Shown piece after piece: positions 8,181 through 15,121 of a DNA stretch of 20,541 bases (position 1 is the first letter of the stretch; each line of letters begins with the position of its first letter). A program made the position numbers and the translations under genes. The DNA is from Treponema_B putidum (GTDB taxonomy: Bacteria > Spirochaetota > Spirochaetia > Treponematales > Treponemataceae): the NCBI RefSeq assembly GCF_007830595.1, contig NZ_VLLD01000021.1. One strand, 5' to 3'. The notes under the pieces were generated by a model, which saw only the letters and a list, made by a program, of their open reading frames with translations, did no database searches and was not told the DNA's origin.

Positions 8181-9314
8181 CTATTTACCCAAAACACTTA
8201 AAGCTATTTTATCGTCAGGGTTTATTTCTAAAACGGTTCTAAAAAAGGCTTCGGCTTCTTCTTGTTTTCCCTGTTTTAGGGCAAGGGTGCCGAGATTGGA
8301 AATAATTTTTATGTTCTCGGAATCTAAACTCAAAGCATTTATAAGATATTTTTCAGCTTCATCAAAAAGTTTTAACTCCATAGAACAAATTGCAAGCTCA
8401 TTATAGACATCGGAAAGAGGTGTTTTATCGGAAATTTTTGAATGTTCCAATAATTCAATAGCTTTTAAAAAAGAAGATCGGGCATCGTCCCATCGGCTCA
8501 TCCGTCTTAAAGCCCAGCCCAGCAAAAACCACGCATTCCAAACCTTAGGATTTTTTCTCAAAAAAAGCTTTATACTTTCTGCGGCTTTTTCTTCTTCACC
8601 TAAATCAATATATTCATAGGCTTTTTGGAAAAGCTCATCGTCAAGAGCTTGTTCCGAAATAGTTTGAAGCAACTCGGAAGCCTTAGCTTTTCGGAATTCG
8701 GCTGTTTCTGAAGAATCATTTTCTATTTCCAAATACGTTTTTAAAAGGGATTTGGCTTTTATATAATTTTTCTGCTTTATAAAAAAATATGCAGCATTAA
8801 AAAAAACGCCCGGCAATGGAGGCTCAAAAAGTATAAGCTCTGAATAAAGCTCTTCGGCTCTTTTATTAAAGTTCAAAGCATCTTCAAAAAGTTCTCTCAT
8901 CTCATAAAATTGAGAACGCTCTTCCATCAAAAGAGCAAGGTTTAATTTGGTTATACCGTCATCCGGATTTAAACCTTCAAGAGAAAGTAAAATCTCTTCA
9001 GCCATATCAAAATCATTATTTTTAATTTTGATTATTGCAGCCTGAGTCATTTCTTTGCGGATATCGGGGCGGAGTAAATTGAATATTTTTCGGTAATATT
9101 CGATATTAGGATTTTCCCTATCATAAGCAAAAACTGTTAACATTCCGGCAAGAATCATTTCGGATTTAATATCTTCAATGTTGAAATTTTCTTTTTGATC
9201 AGGCTCCGGTAATCCGATAGGAAGAGGAATCAAAGGTTCAAGACCTTCAAAAATTTTACCGGCTTGTTCAGCCGATATTTGTACATACAAAAGCGAATCA
9301 ATAGGATTATTCAT
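8181..9314 (-). CDS. Tetratricopeptide repeat protein
   Basis: A 377-residue, probably cytoplasmic scaffold protein (no signal peptide). At least three clear TPR units occupy the C-terminal half: AWFLLGWALRRMSRWDDARS, VYNELAICSMELKLFDEAEK and ISNLGTLALKQGKQEEAEAF. Weaker helical repeats run through residues 75-230. Its ATG overlaps the stop of the PilZ gene by 4 bases (ATGA, 9311-9314), so the two are translationally coupled and likely act together, perhaps in c-di-GMP signalling. Specific partners cannot be inferred. Confidence 0.88.
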   Translation of the reverse strand: MNNPIDSLLYVQISAEQAGKIFEGLEPLIPLPIGLPEPDQKENFNIEDIKSEMILAGMLTVFAYDRENPNIEYYRKIFNLLRPDIRKEMTQAAIIKIKNNDFDMAEEILLSLEGLNPDDGITKLNLALLMEERSQFYEMRELFEDALNFNKRAEELYSELILFEPPLPGVFFNAAYFFIKQKNYIKAKSLLKTYLEIENDSSETAEFRKAKASELLQTISEQALDDELFQKAYEYIDLGEEEKAAESIKLFLRKNPKVWNAWFLLGWALRRMSRWDDARSSFLKAIELLEHSKISDKTPLSDVYNELAICSMELKLFDEAEKYLINALSLDSENIKIISNLGTLALKQGKQEEAEAFFRTVLEINPDDKIALSVLGK

Positions 9315-10261
9315 TTTTCTAAAGGATGTTCCGGTACAACGTCTTCATGAGGCGGTTCTAAGGGAGCCGCATTGTTACTTGCAGGCGGAGAAATAGGCGG
9401 AACAGATGAAGCAGGAGCAACATCTTCTAAAAAGTCATCCCCAAAACCGTCGGAATGAGATTTACGAACAACAGAAAAATGTTTGTTCAGATACATCTTA
9501 TACATCATCGGAATATTTTGCGGATAATAATTGACTGCAAGAGCAACTAAATCCTTTCTTCCTTCTACCGGTTCGGTTCTTACTATCCGTCCCTTTATAC
9601 CGAATACGGAACGCGGGTCATCAAACGCAAAGCGGAGAGTTACTTCCTTATTCATTAAAAAGTTAGCAACACCTACAAGAAGGATTTTTGCCCCTGAAAA
9701 AGAGAGATCCCGAATAATACAGCGTCTGGGAATAGCATCTACATACACAACCGTTCCTTTTTCCACAAGACCTATTCTCCTGCTTATCTCCGGAGTAATA
9801 GCAACCCTCTCATTTTGGCGTTTTTGTGAATTGATATTAGCTTCAAGTAAGATGCCTAATTTTTCTATTAAATCATCCGGAGCTCTTTGAGTATATTCAA
9901 AGGTTATTAAGACAAGTTCATGGCTCCCTGTTTCATAAGAAGAGATGCCGACCAACTTAGCGGCAACAAAAAAAGACAGGGATTCTTTTCCTTCCGTATC
10001 AAAAAAAGCAAATCTTATATTTACGGATGTTATTCCGCTCCTCAACTTATCTATAAAACCGCTTTTTTTACCGCAAATTATTTTTGCCTTTGTCATAGAA
10101 GCCGAATTAATAATGCATGGCCATTGTCCGCCGGAACAGCGTACAAAAACCTGCTTAGGGTCAAAATTAAGAGTAGAAACGACTTCTTTTGAGAAAGTTA
10201 CATCTATATCTTTGTATAAATTGTAATATCTGTTTAACTGCTGACTTACTGCAAAGGCCAT
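9311..10261 (-). CDS. PilZ-domain (c-di-GMP-binding) protein
   Basis: A c-di-GMP effector. The PilZ motifs are both present: RQNER (RxxxR) near residue 147 and RDLSFSG (D/NxSxxG) near 185, followed by a beta-barrel-like stretch. The N-terminal 140 residues form a separate domain of the YcgR/PilZN type (YYNLYKDIDVTFSKEV...). The last 40 residues are a proline/alanine-rich tail, probably disordered. The open frame could begin at a TTG (10288), but that lies 27 bases from the SRP RNA end and lacks a ribosome binding site. I prefer ATG 10261, also without a clear Shine-Dalgarno (316 residues). It is coupled to the TPR gene. T. denticola has a characterised PilZ protein affecting motility; whether this is it needs a search. 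Confidence 0.88.
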   Translation of the reverse strand: MAFAVSQQLNRYYNLYKDIDVTFSKEVVSTLNFDPKQVFVRCSGGQWPCIINSASMTKAKIICGKKSGFIDKLRSGITSVNIRFAFFDTEGKESLSFFVAAKLVGISSYETGSHELVLITFEYTQRAPDDLIEKLGILLEANINSQKRQNERVAITPEISRRIGLVEKGTVVYVDAIPRRCIIRDLSFSGAKILLVGVANFLMNKEVTLRFAFDDPRSVFGIKGRIVRTEPVEGRKDLVALAVNYYPQNIPMMYKMYLNKHFSVVRKSHSDGFGDDFLEDVAPASSVPPISPPASNNAAPLEPPHEDVVPEHPLEK

Positions 10262-10303
10262 GAATATATGATAATAGTTATTGGCCAAAAGGTCAATAAG
10301 GCT

Positions 10304-10320
10304 AAAATAAAAAACCCGGG
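10304..10320 (-). terminator. SRP RNA terminator
   Basis: On the minus strand the closing CCCGGG arm of the SRP RNA (10320-10315) runs straight into TTTTTTATTTT, so the RNA's own terminal stem serves as the terminator hairpin. Confidence 0.65.
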
Positions 10321-10408
10321 AACACTACGGCACAAAAAGAATTAATCTACCGCTGCTTCCTTCCGGATCTGACGGGGTTCGAAAAACCTTTTTTGCATAG
10401 GTCCCGGG
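10315..10408 (-). ncRNA. ffs: Small (4.5S-type) signal recognition particle RNA
   Basis: A minus-strand RNA of about 94 bases carrying the invariant helix-8 signature CAGATCCGGAAGGAAGCAGC, the Ffh-binding site. The ends CCCGGGA and TCCCGGG pair, followed inward by CTATG/CGTAG and CAAAAAG/CTTTTTG, giving the usual single rod of the short bacterial SRP RNA. Its 5' end begins one base after the discriminator base of tRNA-Ser(GGA), so it is probably released from a common precursor by tRNA 3' processing. Confidence 0.93.
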
Positions 10409-10409
10409 A

Positions 10410-10496
10410 CGGAGAGAGAGGGATTCGAACCCTCGGTACCATCTCTGGCACACACGACTTCCAATCGTGTACCTTCGACCACTCGGACATCTCTCC
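10410..10496 (-). tRNA. tRNA-Ser (anticodon GGA)
   Basis: Class II tRNA with acceptor GGAGAGA/TCTCTCC, T-arm GAGGGTTCGAATCCCTC, long variable arm and anticodon loop TTGGAAG, giving GGA (codons UCC/UCU). G73 is at 10410; CCA is not encoded. Confidence 0.95.
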
Positions 10497-10543
10497 AAAA
10501 TTAAGGAATGCGTTTACAGTTAAATCTTTTCTCCGTCATAAAA

Positions 10544-10628
10544 CGGAGAGAGGGGGATTCGAACCCCCGGTACCTTGCGGTACAACGGTTTTCGAGACCG
10601 CCCGATTCGACCGCTCTCGCATCTCTCC
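10544..10628 (-). tRNA. tRNA-Ser (anticodon CGA)
   Basis: Class II tRNA with acceptor GGAGAGA/TCTCTCC, long variable arm, T-arm GGGGGTTCGAATCCCCC and anticodon loop CTCGAAA, giving CGA (codon UCG). CCA is not encoded. Confidence 0.95.
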
Positions 10629-10630
10629 AA

Positions 10631-10674
10631 AATAAAAAAGCCGGTTGAAAATACAAATATCTTTTCCGCCGGCT
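10631..10674 (-). terminator. Rho-independent terminator inside the tRNA cluster
   Basis: On the minus strand AGCCGG (10674-10669) and CCGGCT (10644-10639) form the base, with GAAAA/TTTTC above an internal bulge, followed by TTTTTTATT. It lies just downstream of tRNA-Arg and would split the cluster into Ser(TGA)-Ser(GCT)-Arg and Ser(CGA)-Ser(GGA)-SRP RNA, unless read-through feeds the second half. Confidence 0.65.
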
Positions 10675-10679
10675 ATTAA

Positions 10680-10753
10680 CGAGGCTAGGCGGGTTCGAAC
10701 TGCCGACCTTCAGATCCGCAATCTGACGCTCTATCCAGCTGAGCTATAGCCTC
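10680..10753 (-). tRNA. tRNA-Arg (anticodon GCG)
   Basis: Acceptor GAGGCTA/TAGCCTC, D-arm GCTC...GAGC and anticodon arm TCAGA-TTGCGGA-TCTGA give anticodon GCG (codons CGC/CGU). The T-stem GGCAG/CCGCC has an A-C mismatch at pair 52-62. Most bacteria read these codons with an inosine-modified ACG tRNA, so the unmodified GCG anticodon is unusual. Confidence 0.9.
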
Positions 10754-10763
10754 AAAAATTATT

Positions 10764-10850
10764 CGGAGTAGGGGGGATTCGAACCCCCGGTACCCGTAAG
10801 GGTACAACTCCTTAGCAGGGAGCCCGATTCGACCGCTCTCGCACCACTCC
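10764..10850 (-). tRNA. tRNA-Ser (anticodon GCT)
   Basis: Class II tRNA with acceptor GGAGTGG/CTACTCC (one G-U pair), variable-arm stem GTACCC/GGGTAC and anticodon loop CTGCTAA, giving GCT (codons AGC/AGU). CCA is not encoded. Confidence 0.95.
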
Positions 10851-10921
10851 AGAGTTCATACATGACCAACAGGTCAAGATATAAAAATTTACAATCGAAT
10901 TTATACAATCATAAATTTTCA

Positions 10922-11006
10922 CGGAGCGAGAGGGATTCGAACCCCCGGTACCTCTCAGCACAACGGTTTTCAAGACCGCCGCCTTCAACCGCTCGGCCAT
11001 CGCTCC
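10922..11006 (-). tRNA. tRNA-Ser (anticodon TGA)
   Basis: Class II tRNA with acceptor GGAGCGA/TCGCTCC, T-arm GGGGGTTCGAATCCCTC and anticodon loop CTTGAAA, giving TGA (codons UCA/UCG). It is the first gene of the leftward cluster, behind a consensus promoter. Confidence 0.95.
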
Positions 11007-11020
11007 AAAATGCAGGGTTC

Positions 11021-11050
11021 ATATTACCCTAAAAAACGGTTTTTTGTCAA
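11021..11050 (-). promoter_or_regulatory. Promoter of the tRNA-Ser/Arg cluster
   Basis: On the minus strand a consensus TTGACA (11050-11045) and TAATAT (11026-11021) are separated by 18 bases, 14 bases before the first tRNA. Strength and position fit a stable-RNA promoter. Confidence 0.6.
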
Positions 11051-11131
11051 TAGGTTTATGACACCCGCATCACTCTTTTTTAGATAGTCCTTCTTTTCAC
11101 AGTATCATTATTTTAGATTTATACTTACCTA

Positions 11132-11137
11132 TATAAT
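11132..11137 (+). promoter_or_regulatory. Putative -10 box of the methyltransferase-ogt operon
   Basis: A perfect TATAAT at 11132-11137, with only a weak TTATTT-type -35 about 18 bases upstream. Transcription would start within or beside the 40-base parS palindrome (11139-11178), so ParB binding could affect this promoter and the mRNA would begin with a long hairpin. Confidence 0.4.
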
Positions 11138-11138
11138 T

Positions 11139-11178
11139 AGAATGTAAAAATGTTTCACGTGAAACATTTTTACATTCT
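11139..11178. other. parS centromere site in a 40-bp perfect palindrome
   Basis: The centre, 11151-11166, is TGTTTCACGTGAAACA, a perfect match to the 16-bp ParB-binding consensus. Symmetry continues 12 more bases on each side without a mismatch, more than ParB needs. It lies in the leader of the methyltransferase-ogt operon. ParB nucleates here and spreads, and parS sites normally cluster near the replication origin. Confidence 0.93.
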
Positions 11179-11222
11179 TGTATCAGATAGGACTTTATGA
11201 TAAGATAATGCCGGAGTATTTT

Positions 11223-12449
11223 ATGAATATAGTATCAAAAGAACAAGCTGCCGCAATTTGTATTGAACATGGTCTTATTTCAGGTTTTTTCTCAAAACCG
11301 GTAAAAAAGGATTCCTCGATTCAAAAAATAAAATTGCGAAAAATTCTTTTAAAAAATCAAGAACAATATCAACTTGAATGCTTTGACGGCACAAAAGTTT
11401 TTCATAAAAATCTTTTGCCTCAAAGTTTACAAGAAAAACTCGAAGACCTTTTTTTTGAATTTAAGATTGCAGAATTTGCCTCTTTAAACAGCCAACTTAT
11501 TTTTTTGCAAAATAATAAAGGAGATATTCATTTTAAAACAAAGGCAATAAAAAAAAGCCCCCTAAATAAAGAACATGTATCTTCAATTGAAAATCTTGAG
11601 CATAATAAGCAAAAAGAATATATTCTAAACACTTCTGAAATGCCTATCTTTTTAAAAAAACTTAATTTCTTTACCGATGAAGGTAAGATTATTCAAAGTA
11701 AATATCATAAATTTCGGCAGATAAATAAATATCTGGAATTTATAAAATCCGTTTTGCCCGAACTAAAAGATATTTTAAAAGAAAAAAAAGAATTGCATAT
11801 TGCAGACTTCGGCTGCGGAAAGGCCTATTTAAGTTTTGCTCTTTATTATTACTTAACCGAAATTGAAAAATTACCCGTTAAGATATGCGGCTTGGATCTA
11901 AAAGAAGATGTAATAGATTTTTGTAATAAATTAAGACAAGAATGCGGTTTTAAAAATCTTATCTTTGAAGTCGGAGATATAGGCCGATTTAAGTTTGATA
12001 CACCGCCCGATATGGTTATAAGTCTCCACGCCTGCAATACGGCAACGGATTTGGCTATAGCCAAGGCAGTCAAAAGCGATGCAAAAATAATATTTGCTGT
12101 TCCATGCTGCCAGCACGAGTTTAATACTCAAATTCGTAAAAATAAGAGCAACATTATAAAATCTTTTTCGCCTATGCTTGATTACGGCATTATTACCGAA
12201 AAATTCACGTCCCTTCTTACAGATACGGTTAGAGGAAAACTGCTTGAAACCTGCGGATATAAGGTAAGCGTTGAAGAATTTATCGAAACGGAACATACTC
12301 CTAAAAACATCTTAACCAAAGCCGTAAAACTTGATGATAAATCAAAAAGCAAAACTATACTTATTGAAAAAGCCAAGCAAGAATTTAAAGAAATAAAACA
12401 AGCTTTTTTAATTAAACCCTGTTTGGAAAAACTTTTAAATGAAAAATGA
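11223..12449 (+). CDS. SAM-dependent methyltransferase (Methyltransf_32-like)
   Basis: A 408-residue cytosolic methyltransferase. The SAM-binding motif I is ADFGCGKAYLSFAL near residue 194, followed by KICGLDLKEDVI (motif II acidic residue) and DMVISLHACNTATD. The distinctive VPCCQHEFN near 292 is the signature that places it with the Methyltransf_32 group (related to eukaryotic METTL25/RRNAD1), whose bacterial substrate is uncertain, possibly RNA. The N-terminal 180 residues are a separate domain. The open frame reaches a TTG at 11178 inside the parS palindrome. I choose the ATG at 11223 because GGAG (11213-11216) lies 6 bases ahead. ogt follows with its ribosome binding site on this gene's stop codon. 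Confidence 0.82.
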   Translation: MNIVSKEQAAAICIEHGLISGFFSKPVKKDSSIQKIKLRKILLKNQEQYQLECFDGTKVFHKNLLPQSLQEKLEDLFFEFKIAEFASLNSQLIFLQNNKGDIHFKTKAIKKSPLNKEHVSSIENLEHNKQKEYILNTSEMPIFLKKLNFFTDEGKIIQSKYHKFRQINKYLEFIKSVLPELKDILKEKKELHIADFGCGKAYLSFALYYYLTEIEKLPVKICGLDLKEDVIDFCNKLRQECGFKNLIFEVGDIGRFKFDTPPDMVISLHACNTATDLAIAKAVKSDAKIIFAVPCCQHEFNTQIRKNKSNIIKSFSPMLDYGIITEKFTSLLTDTVRGKLLETCGYKVSVEEFIETEHTPKNILTKAVKLDDKSKSKTILIEKAKQEFKEIKQAFLIKPCLEKLLNEK

Positions 12450-12456
12450 GGTATTT

Positions 12457-12975
12457 ATGGTATACGAAAAATTTGACAGCCCGATAGGAAAAATAATAAT
12501 TATTGCAGATAATTCCGGTATAAAAGAATTAAGATTCGGCACAAAAGATTCCATTACAAATAAGCTTGAAAGAACTCAAGATAATTTTACAAAAGCCTTA
12601 CAGATATGCAAACAGGCCAAAGAAGAATTAAAAAAATATTTTGAAAGAAATTTAAAACAATTTACGGTACAGCTTTCCCCCGAAGGTACGGAATTCCAAA
12701 AGACCGTATGGAAAGAGCTTTGTAAAATTCCATATGGAAAAACTCTATCCTATAAACAAATAGCAGTAAATATAAACAATCCCAAATCTTACCGAGCCGT
12801 AGGAAACGCTAACGGAAAAAATCCTATCCCGATTATAATTCCATGCCATAGAGTCATCTGTACCGGAGGAAAATTAGGCGGTTTTTCTGCGGGTTTGGAT
12901 CGTAAAAGATTTCTTTTAAACCTTGAGCAAAAAGAATGCCAAATCGAATTAATTCCGCTTGTGGATAACTTGTGA
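12457..12975 (+). CDS. ogt: Methylated-DNA-protein-cysteine S-methyltransferase
   Basis: A 172-residue suicide repair protein moving the methyl group from O6-methylguanine to its own cysteine. The active site PCHRV is present with Cys130, preceded by the helix-turn-helix DNA-binding region (YGKTLSYKQIA, RAVGNANGKNP) and followed by GGFSAGLDRKRFLL. Length fits the single-domain Ogt/AGT form. The frame could begin at ATG 12439, but GAGG (12448-12451) lies 5 bases before ATG 12457, overlapping the stop of the methyltransferase gene, so the two are coupled. The last codons (CTT GTG GAT AAC TTG TGA) coincide with a perfect DnaA box. Confidence 0.95.
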   Translation: MVYEKFDSPIGKIIIIADNSGIKELRFGTKDSITNKLERTQDNFTKALQICKQAKEELKKYFERNLKQFTVQLSPEGTEFQKTVWKELCKIPYGKTLSYKQIAVNINNPKSYRAVGNANGKNPIPIIIPCHRVICTGGKLGGFSAGLDRKRFLLNLEQKECQIELIPLVDNL

Positions 12976-13213
12976 TAAACTCAGGCTAAAATTAAGCATA
13001 AAAACAATGTTTCACGTGAAACATTTTAAATTGGAAGATAAGCAAAAATAAGCCTAAAATAGCCTTTTTGGTGGACTTTTTAGAGTTTTATCACCTTTTT
13101 TCCTTACTTTTTCAAAAAAAAGATATCGATATAAAAAGATTTTATAAAATACTCCACTTTTGCTTGTGGATAACTTGTTCATTAAATTTGAATAACTGTG
13201 AATATGTTGTCAT
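12957..13213. other. Candidate origin region: DnaA boxes, parS, AT-rich stretch
   Basis: Two perfect DnaA boxes (TGTGGATAA, i.e. TTATCCACA on the other strand) lie at 12960-12968 and 13165-13173, each inside an identical 17-base direct repeat (12957-12973 and 13162-13178). A near match, TGTGAATAT, is near 13198. Between them are parS and a very AT-rich stretch (about 13085-13155) that could unwind. No gene occupies 12976-13213. The neighbouring DciA/DUF721 gene is a helicase-loading factor found near dnaA-recF in relatives. dnaA itself is not in the window, so this may be the origin or only an origin-proximal region. Confidence 0.5.
13008..13023. other. parS centromere site
   Basis: A perfect TGTTTCACGTGAAACA, identical to the site at 11151 and 1.86 kb away; symmetry extends only 2 bases further on each side. 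Together the two sites flank the methyltransferase-ogt operon. Confidence 0.93.
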
Positions 13214-13705
13214 CTACTTATTTTTTGTTAAGACAGCTTTTTTTAGTGATTTTAATGCTTTTGCTAATTCAGGAGGAAGAGTCTTAGGTAAATCTAACTC
13301 CGATGCTTTTTTATCTTGTTCTTCAACAGAATATTTTTTTTTCAATTCAACTTCATCCGGAGTAATTATTTTTGACTGAAGCTGAAAATCAGGTTCAACA
13401 AAAACCGAAATATTTTTTATATCTAATGCCGGATAAAATTTTTTAAAATTATATATGATTTTGTTCTTTCTCATTAAAAGCTGTTGGCTCCAGCCGGTAT
13501 GACTGGTTTTTATCATTGCCGTTTCATTTTTTATATCATAAAGCTCGCAATATGCGGCTAATTTTTTATCGCCTATGACTTTTTCCCATCCTTCAAAAAC
13601 AGATAGAGCCTGTTCGCTATTCAGATTTGAGGAAATTTCCGCCATTTCATTAAACTTTTGAGAAAAATTATCTACTATTTCTTTTGATGTTTTAAAAAGT
13701 TTCAT
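13214..13705 (-). CDS. DUF721/DciA-family protein (probable helicase-loading factor)
   Basis: A 163-residue cytosolic protein. The DUF721 core is visible at about residues 45-90: the FEGWEKVIGDKKLAAYCELY block (conserved W...G), then IKTSHTGWSQQLLMRKN (the surface/wA-qL motif). DciA proteins load the DnaB replicative helicase in bacteria lacking DnaC/DnaI. The C-terminal third is lysine-rich and probably flexible. Only a weak TGAG precedes the ATG at 13705. It is transcribed towards the DnaA-box region. In T. pallidum I recall the DUF721 gene lying beside dnaA-dnaN-recF; here it borders accessory DNA instead. Confidence 0.75.
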   Translation of the reverse strand: MKLFKTSKEIVDNFSQKFNEMAEISSNLNSEQALSVFEGWEKVIGDKKLAAYCELYDIKNETAMIKTSHTGWSQQLLMRKNKIIYNFKKFYPALDIKNISVFVEPDFQLQSKIITPDEVELKKKYSVEEQDKKASELDLPKTLPPELAKALKSLKKAVLTKNK

Positions 13706-13747
13706 ATTTTTTTACTCATAAAGATTTTAACTTAATACAATAAAATC

Positions 13748-14146
13748 TCAATTACAAATTTTTATATTCATCTTTTTACAAATCTCGGCTAAGGCAGTAT
13801 CATTAGTAATTAATGTAGCGTCATTTCTTCTAGTTAAAACCAAATAGTACATATCATAAATTGAATGATTATTTTTAATTCCTTCCGATAAAGATTCTTT
13901 CCACAATGTACTTGCATCAATGAAATCATCCACCATATCAAGCCCCTCTTGTACATATTGAATACAATTTTCATGTGTTATAAGCCCAGCTCTATAATAC
14001 TTCCATAAAACATTTGTGATCTCGGCAACAAATAAATCAGGAGCTATAACCCAATCAGACTTGGAATAAATCTCAGAAAATAAACCGCTTTTTTCCCTTT
14101 GAAAAAGTATTTCTATTGCAGCACTTACATCAAGAACTATAATCAC
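13748..14146 (-). CDS. VapC-like PIN-domain toxin
   Basis: A 132-residue PIN endoribonuclease. The acidic residues that bind the catalytic metal are present: D6 (MIIVLDVSAA), E42 (FVAEITNVLW), D98 (SIYDMYYLVL) and D116 (TLITNDTALA), so it looks active. PIN toxins of this group cleave tRNA or rRNA when their antitoxin is degraded. Its ATG overlaps the antitoxin stop by 4 bases (14143-14146), the usual order of antitoxin first. It is the TA unit closest to the DciA gene. Confidence 0.9.
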   Translation of the reverse strand: MIIVLDVSAAIEILFQREKSGLFSEIYSKSDWVIAPDLFVAEITNVLWKYYRAGLITHENCIQYVQEGLDMVDDFIDASTLWKESLSEGIKNNHSIYDMYYLVLTRRNDATLITNDTALAEICKKMNIKICN

Positions 14147-14388
14147 CGGTCTCTATCCTCTCTGATAAGTTCGACAGGATTTACAGCTTTTATTTTATTA
14201 GAAATATCGCGGCTTTGAATTTTCTTTAGAATATTTTTCCGACGCAAAATATTTGATTCTTCTTGCCCCAAGGCTTTTTCAAGTAAAACAATGATTTGCT
14301 GTGCAATAGTTCTATTTTCATTTTTTGCGGCATAAGTAATTTTTCTATAAATATCTTCAGGACATTCTCTTACTTGCAATAACGGCAT
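14143..14388 (-). CDS. FitA/VapB-like ribbon-helix-helix antitoxin
   Basis: An 81-residue antitoxin. The N-terminus MPLLQVRECPEDIYRKITY and the following KNENRTIAQQIIVLLEKALG form the ribbon-helix-helix DNA-binding domain (strand LLQVREC, helices after); the C-terminus (VNPVELIREDRDR) should wrap the PIN toxin. The open frame extends to 14409, but AGGAGG (14394-14399) lies 5-6 bases before ATG 14388. The operon's promoter is overlapped by an inverted repeat, fitting autorepression. Confidence 0.85.
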   Translation of the reverse strand: MPLLQVRECPEDIYRKITYAAKNENRTIAQQIIVLLEKALGQEESNILRRKNILKKIQSRDISNKIKAVNPVELIREDRDR

Positions 14389-14403
14389 ATCGCACCTCCT
14401 TGC

Positions 14404-14436
14404 ATACAATATACATCATTTTGTATGATTAATCAA
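14404..14436 (-). promoter_or_regulatory. Promoter and probable operator of the first VapBC operon
   Basis: On the minus strand TTGATT (14436-14431) and TATATT (14413-14408) are 17 bases apart. The inverted repeat ATACAA (14404-14409) / TTGTAT (14421-14426) covers the -10 box and part of the spacer, the expected site for antitoxin binding. The -35 overlaps the stop codon of the upstream gene. Confidence 0.6.
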
Positions 14437-15121
14437 TGGAGAAAGGGCGGCTTTTAAGTTTGTTAATTCCTTTTAGACCTGTAAAATAATTATCTTTGAT
14501 CCGCACCATTCTTAAAAGAGAGCTCTGCATCTTTGAATTTACATTTATTCTTGTGCTTAGATAAAATTCGGCTTCCGGCTTTTTTTCTTTGACAAGCACA
14601 GTTTGGGATTCAAGTTTATAATAGTCTTTTTTATAATCGAATCCGAGCTCTTCAAAGACCTCATCAGTCAACAAAGATGGACCGCAAATTCTGTTTTCCA
14701 TACTGTTTACATAGGCACTTCTTATTAAGAAGGCGAGGGTATAGCTTTCACTGCCGGAAAGACAAAGGTCCATACCCTTTCTTGTTCCGCCTTTTAAGTG
14801 ATTGTTTTTAATTTTATGCAGATAGAGCTTCCCGAAATTATTTTTTTGCTTTTCATTGCGATGCACACAATTATCTTCAAAACAAGCTTCTTTAAAAAAA
14901 TAGGCTTCTATTTCGATGGGATCAATTGTAACAAAACCCTTATTTCCCTTTATTTTAAATACATAACCTGATAAAAGAGTGTACATTATATCTTGTAGGA
15001 TAAGAACTATTTTTTTATGTGATGTTTCTTTTAAGAGGTTATCAATTTTTGTTTTTAGGTCTAAAAAGGTTTTTTGCATTAGTTCTCTCTTATAAATTAC
15101 TGCTGATAATGTGTACCGCAT
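14429..15121 (-). CDS. Divergent methylpurine-DNA glycosylase-like protein
   Basis: A 230-residue protein of no family I know for certain. Its landmarks follow the order of the AAG/MPG 3-methyladenine glycosylase fold: IEIEAYFF (72-74 EAY; the catalytic Glu and base-stacking Tyr in human AAG are E125-A-Y127), a His at 87 in CVHRNEKQ, FGKLYLH (96-102), GMDLCLS, FLIRSA at 131-136 (compare LLRALEP), CGPSLL at 146-151 (compare NGPGKL), and FYLSTRINV. The similarity is at motif level only. The ATG at 15121 follows the dinJ stop with no gap; an internal ATG at 15079 is an alternative. Neither start has a good ribosome binding site. It occupies the place where DinJ's toxin normally lies. Confidence 0.55.
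   Translation of the reverse strand: MRYTLSAVIYKRELMQKTFLDLKTKIDNLLKETSHKKIVLILQDIMYTLLSGYVFKIKGNKGFVTIDPIEIEAYFFKEACFEDNCVHRNEKQKNNFGKLYLHKIKNNHLKGGTRKGMDLCLSGSESYTLAFLIRSAYVNSMENRICGPSLLTDEVFEELGFDYKKDYYKLESQTVLVKEKKPEAEFYLSTRINVNSKMQSSLLRMVRIKDNYFTGLKGINKLKSRPFSID

Noticed and set aside
10393..10635. 80-codon plus-strand reading frame
   Set aside because: It runs antisense through two tRNA-Ser genes; the frame arises from tRNA sequence, not from a protein gene.
13068..13379. 103-codon plus-strand reading frame in the candidate origin region
   Set aside because: No ribosome binding site, low-complexity content, and it overlaps the DciA/DUF721 gene in antisense.
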